Source: Flavobacteriales bacterium | Lineage (GTDB): Bacteria; Bacteroidota; Bacteroidia; Flavobacteriales_F; PHOS-HE28 | Direction: 5' to 3' | Length of the DNA stretch: 64,000 nucleotides | Assembly: GCA_020635725.1 (NCBI GenBank) | Contig: JACJZF010000004.1 | Location: forward strand, 124,001-188,000 | Part shown: one piece after another, positions 60,609 through 64,000 of the stretch | Position numbering within the stretch: the first letter of the stretch is position 1 | How the letters are laid out: every line of letters begins with the position of its first letter | Notes under the pieces: model-generated | Told to the model about the DNA's origin: nothing | Databases searched by the model: none | Seen by the model: the letters and a program-made list of their open reading frames with translations, nothing else | Translations under genes and position numbers: made by a program

Positions 60609-61475
60609 ATGGCCCTGCTCATCGCTGAGATCGGAGGGAGCTCATCGCGGTGGGCCTTACTCGACGGCGATGCGCCCGAGGCCTTGGTGCCCGCGCCCGG
60701 CGAGCAGCTGCCGGGTTTCAATCCGCTCAACGGCGATTCCGAGGCCTTTGCCGCCGGCCTGAATACCTATTTCGGCGAGCGCTTGCCGGCCGCGTTGCGG
60801 GCCGATCGCCTGGCGGTGTACGGCGCAGGTTGCGGAAGCCCGGATCGCGCGGCGCGCATGGAGAGCGCGTTACGGCAGGTATGGCCTTCCGCTGTGATCG
60901 ACGTGCGCACGGACCTGCTCGGCGCCGCACGTGGGCTATGGCTCCAGGACCAGGGGTTGACCCTTGTGCTGGGCACCGGTTCGAGCGTGGGCTGGTACGA
61001 TGGCGAGCGCGTGCACCAGATGATGCCGTCACTGGGGTACGTCCTCGGCGATGAGGGCAGCGGAGCGGATATCGGCCGGACCCTGCTCCAGGACGCTTTT
61101 TACCGGCGTATGCCAGAGGAGGCAAGGGAGGCCATCTTCGGCGCCGAAGGCCCGATCTTGCAGGAGGTGCTCGCCCACGTATATCGCTCACCCTTCCCGT
61201 CGCGGGCTCTGGCTTCTTATGCGGGCCGGTTGGCCGGCTTCACGGCCATGGACTACGTGCGCGAGCTCATCACGGCCCGGTTCCACTCCTTCATCGAGGC
61301 CTTCAAGCCGTTCCACACGCCGGAGCAGCGCCAGCGTGTGCGAGCCACGGGTTCAATCGCGTGGGGCTACCGGGAGCTGCTGGCGGCTTGCCTGCTGGAG
61401 CATGGCATGGACCTGCTCGCAGCGGAGCGCGACCCGCTCAAGGGGCTGGTGCGCTGGCACCGGCAGAAAGGCTGA
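60609..61475 (+). CDS. BadF/BadG-type ATPase, N-acetylglucosamine-kinase-like
   Basis: The 288-aa protein has the sugar-kinase/actin-fold phosphate loops IAEIGGSSSRWALLDG (about 5-20) and LVLGTGSSVGWYDG (about 118-131), and YVLGDEGSGADIGRTLLQDA, typical of N-acetylglucosamine kinases of the BadF/BadG group. It would phosphorylate an amino sugar from wall or glycan recycling. The exact sugar is not certain. Its 3' end overlaps the convergent patatin gene by 38 nt. Confidence 0.88.
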   Translation: MALLIAEIGGSSSRWALLDGDAPEALVPAPGEQLPGFNPLNGDSEAFAAGLNTYFGERLPAALRADRLAVYGAGCGSPDRAARMESALRQVWPSAVIDVRTDLLGAARGLWLQDQGLTLVLGTGSSVGWYDGERVHQMMPSLGYVLGDEGSGADIGRTLLQDAFYRRMPEEAREAIFGAEGPILQEVLAHVYRSPFPSRALASYAGRLAGFTAMDYVRELITARFHSFIEAFKPFHTPEQRQRVRATGSIAWGYRELLAACLLEHGMDLLAAERDPLKGLVRWHRQKG

Positions 61476-63786
61476 ATCCCTGTACGAGGCGAGCGAAGTG
61501 ATCGAGTGCCTCTCGATTGTCCGCGCTTCGCACCGAGCGCAGCACGCGGTCGCGCTCCACGCGGGTGAGGTGCCAGCTCAGCGAGATGCGCTCGTCCACG
61601 CCGTGCCGCAGCTGCACGTCGATCAGGTCCAAGGGCACATCGGTGCCGCGGTCGAACAGGCGCAGCATCAGGTCATAGTCCTGGTCCTGCACCCGTACGA
61701 AATTGTCGTACACGCTGCCCACGGGATCCAGCATGCGCCCCACCAGGGATCCGCTGGCCTGCTGCACCTCCAGTTCCTTCTGGGTGTCGCGCAGCTGCAG
61801 CACCACCACGCCGCTGGTGTTCGCCTTGATCCAATGGCGGAAGGTGTTCAGGTAGGAGAAGGTGACGCGGTAGCCGTAGTTGTCGCGCACGCCGGCATCC
61901 ATCACCCGCATGGGCGGCTCGCAGGGCAGGGTGGTCACCGGCGTGATGTAGGGGAAGCTCGCGTTCATGCGCAGCGCGCTGGTGAGCTTGAGGCTGTCCG
62001 GTGAATGATCGGCGAAGAATCGGCGGAACTCGATCGCCTCGGCCTGGCTCTGCAGGTTCATCTGCGCATCGGGCCTGATGGCGGTGAGGAAGGCGCACGG
62101 CTGAGCGGCGATGACCACGCGGCGGCCATCATTGATGCTCACGGGGCTCACCACGAGCATCGGCACCTCGGCGGCGCGCTCCGGTGCGGCCAGCTCGCCT
62201 AGGCGCGTGTCCAGAAGGCCATGCGTATTCTCGTTCAAGCGCCGCTCGAAGGCCTCTGCCCGGTCCAGGGTGTAGGTGCGATCGCCGTCTTGCACCTGCC
62301 GGTAGCGGAAGAACATGTCGTTCGTCACGAAGCTGAAGGCGATGGGATTAAGCATATCGCTGGCGATGCCATCCAGCACATCGCGGTCGAAGCGATGAAC
62401 ACGTCCCTCACGTTGATCGGACAGATAGGCCTGGCGATAGTAGGTGGCCCCGATGAGCCCGCCTGAGGAGCCGGTCATGAGCACCGAGCGCTGCATGAGG
62501 GTGCCTCCGAGCATGCTATCGGCTGCTTGCAGGCACCGGTAGGTCCAGAGCATGCTGCGCAGGCCGCCGCCGCTGGTGTTGATCACCACCAGCTTGGGCT
62601 TGCTCCCCGGGGCAGCCAGCGCAGCGTTCTTGTCGCGCCAGCGCTCGAGCACCTCGATCATGGCACGCGCATCGGCCGCCGCGGCCTCATCGTCGTTGGC
62701 CAGGCCCGTGATGGTGGCGCGGTCGTAGCTCGCCGGCGGCGCATCGTAATCCAAGCCGTAGGCGAAGGTGTCGTACAGGAAGCTATCGGTACGCTGGCTG
62801 AGCAGGTTCAGGCCGATCACCACCAGCAGGATGACCGTGCCGGTCCAGCCCTGCATCCAGCTGAAGAGGGCGCTGATGAGCATGAGCACGATGGTGAAGA
62901 GCAGGAAGGCGCTGGCCCCGGCCGGTATGGCGAAGAAGGCCACATCGCTGAAGGCGCCGAGCGCGATGAAGGAGAGCACCAGCACCACCTCGAAGATGGA
63001 ACCGTTGATGTGGTTCTGCCAGAGCACATCGCGCAGCAGGTCGGGGTCGTAATGGGCGCTGCTGCGCGCGAGCATGATGCGCAGGCGCGGGGTGAGGTAG
63101 GTCTCCACGCGCCACTTCTCGCTGCGCTGCTGCCGGCGGAGCCAGCGCAGGGCCTTGCGACGTTCGCCACGGCGCCGAGGCGGTGCGTCATGCTGGGGGC
63201 CCAGGATATCCATGAGCGGCTCTTCCGGCCGGTATTCCTCCGGCTGACCTCCCAGGAGCTTGACGATATCGGTGTTGGTGCGCGTGAAATAGAGGAAGGC
63301 CAATCCGAGGAAGAGGAGCATGCCTGCGGTGAGCCCGAGCAGATGCAGCGCCACTCGCGCCCAAGGCACCAGTTCCTGCTCATGCTGGAAGATGGCGGCG
63401 CACCAGAGGTAGGTGCCGAAGAAGAGCACCGGGACGACCGCATTGTTCACGCTGAATTTGAGGAAGGGCCGCGCGATGGTGGCGATGAAGGGGAAGCGGT
63501 AGCCATGCATCGCATAGCTGTACAGGTTGAAGGCCGTGATGAAGCCGCCCAGCGCGAAGCCCGTGATCAGGTGGGAGAGGAAGCCGACGCTGCCGAAGTA
63601 TTCCGGGAAGAGGAAGAGGTAGGGCACACCGTACTTCACGCCGAGGCTCTCGGTGATGTAGCCGAAGAGCAGCACCCACGTGAGCAGGAGCAGGTGGTTC
63701 TTCTTCAGGTGCAGCAGGAGCAGCTGCAGCGGGAAGAAGTAGAGCGCTCGGCGCCAGGAGCGGCGCGTGGCCGGTCGGGAGATCAT
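61438..63786 (-). CDS. Polytopic membrane protein with patatin-like lipase domain
   Basis: The 782-aa protein has about seven membrane helices in two groups (about 15-180 and 265-335) and then a cytosolic or peripheral patatin-like domain. Its oxyanion motif is INTSGGGLRSML (about 400-411), the nucleophile elbow is VLMTGSSGGLIGATYY (G-x-S-x-G), and the catalytic aspartate is in VMDAGVRDNYG (about 612-622). It would hydrolyse membrane lipids from inside the membrane plane. It overlaps the BadF-type gene by 38 nt tail to tail. This membrane-patatin layout is seen in some Bacteroidota, but substrate is unknown. Confidence 0.85.
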   Translation of the reverse strand: MISRPATRRSWRRALYFFPLQLLLLHLKKNHLLLLTWVLLFGYITESLGVKYGVPYLFLFPEYFGSVGFLSHLITGFALGGFITAFNLYSYAMHGYRFPFIATIARPFLKFSVNNAVVPVLFFGTYLWCAAIFQHEQELVPWARVALHLLGLTAGMLLFLGLAFLYFTRTNTDIVKLLGGQPEEYRPEEPLMDILGPQHDAPPRRRGERRKALRWLRRQQRSEKWRVETYLTPRLRIMLARSSAHYDPDLLRDVLWQNHINGSIFEVVLVLSFIALGAFSDVAFFAIPAGASAFLLFTIVLMLISALFSWMQGWTGTVILLVVIGLNLLSQRTDSFLYDTFAYGLDYDAPPASYDRATITGLANDDEAAAADARAMIEVLERWRDKNAALAAPGSKPKLVVINTSGGGLRSMLWTYRCLQAADSMLGGTLMQRSVLMTGSSGGLIGATYYRQAYLSDQREGRVHRFDRDVLDGIASDMLNPIAFSFVTNDMFFRYRQVQDGDRTYTLDRAEAFERRLNENTHGLLDTRLGELAAPERAAEVPMLVVSPVSINDGRRVVIAAQPCAFLTAIRPDAQMNLQSQAEAIEFRRFFADHSPDSLKLTSALRMNASFPYITPVTTLPCEPPMRVMDAGVRDNYGYRVTFSYLNTFRHWIKANTSGVVVLQLRDTQKELEVQQASGSLVGRMLDPVGSVYDNFVRVQDQDYDLMLRLFDRGTDVPLDLIDVQLRHGVDERISLSWHLTRVERDRVLRSVRSADNREALDHFARLVQGFSLSAGASAPAP

Positions 63787-63880
63787 CGCACGCGGGGCAT
63801 CACGCCAATGATACGTGCGCCGCCAGCGTCCAGTTCGTCGGGCGCGCCCCGGCCGTCAACGGGCCTTCGTTGGAAAGGGC

Positions 63881-64000
63881 TCAGACCTTGCCCAAGGTGA
63901 TGGCCATCACCTCTGCCTCCAGCGCATCGGCCTTGGCCTTCAGGTCCTCGGCACGGGTGAGCACTTCGGCCTTGTATCCCGCATCGCCGAGTCCCGCGCA
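63881..64000 (-). CDS. C-terminal fragment of an unidentified protein (cut by window edge)
   Basis: Thirty-nine codons and a TGA are visible; the frame is open to the window edge. The end (YKAEVLTRAEDLKAKADALE then AEVMAITLGKV) is an alanine/lysine/glutamate-rich helix. It has good codon use for this genome, so it is probably real, but the family cannot be told from so short a tail. It lies 95 nt upstream of the patatin gene on the same strand. Confidence 0.55.
   Translation of the reverse strand, partial: CAGLGDAGYKAEVLTRAEDLKAKADALEAEVMAITLGKV

Overview
The window looks like chromosomal DNA of a high-GC member of the Bacteroidota, most likely Flavobacteriales-like and possibly known only from metagenomes. 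Evidence: many secreted proteins end in type IX secretion (T9SS) tails, including a gliding-motility-type C-terminal domain. The pyruvate/branched-chain dehydrogenase E1 alpha and beta are fused, as is usual in this phylum. DUF6702 and BBP2-type porin proteins are present. Start codons are preceded by Bacteroidota-type -7 boxes (TAnnTTTG and variants), and only one gene has a clear Shine-Dalgarno. I saw no rRNA, tRNA, CRISPR array or prophage.

Layout. 1-3000 is accessory DNA: a HipBA toxin-antitoxin pair (hipA cut by the window edge), repeat-rich intergenic DNA, and a REP-associated tyrosine transposase (RAYT) with its palindromes. 3000-10500 holds a fused methylmalonyl-CoA mutase and a large secreted metalloprotease. 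10500-25100 carries a GIY-YIG protein, slyD, a porin broken by one UGA, an MBOAT/SGNH acylation pair, an FtsB-like protein, a phosphoesterase, truA, an ABC exporter, a giant T9SS adhesin-like protein and uvrA. 25200-30100 has an ECF sigma factor, a 54-aa protein, a desaturase, an LpxL acyltransferase, nth and an AbiE toxin-antitoxin pair. 30300-34340 has DUF6702, an M1 peptidase, a SUKH-like protein and a ParE/RelE module. 34340-40201 is a tightly overlapping envelope operon: GT2, methyltransferase, GT39-like protein, LTA-synthase-like enzyme and diacylglycerol kinase. 40500-45600 has fused E1 and small membrane or hypothetical genes. 45800-53200 is rich in T9SS cargo, including a tandem pair of FG-GAP/ASPIC paralogues with gene-conversion tracts. 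54000-64000 is housekeeping: rpsA, pyrR-pyrB, a STAS protein, rnz, a LuxR regulator, a BadF-type kinase and a membrane patatin.

The most interesting signals are small. A 31-nt REP element with a GTAG tail occurs next to and inside the RAYT gene, and again in frame inside the E1 alpha-beta linker about 39 kb away. A second repeat (GTTGTC type) sits in frame in the linker of the fused methylmalonyl-CoA mutase, and part of it recurs upstream of E1. Many genes show a -7-like box exactly 4 nt before the start codon, which suggests leaderless transcripts. All family calls come from reading the sequence; no database search was run.
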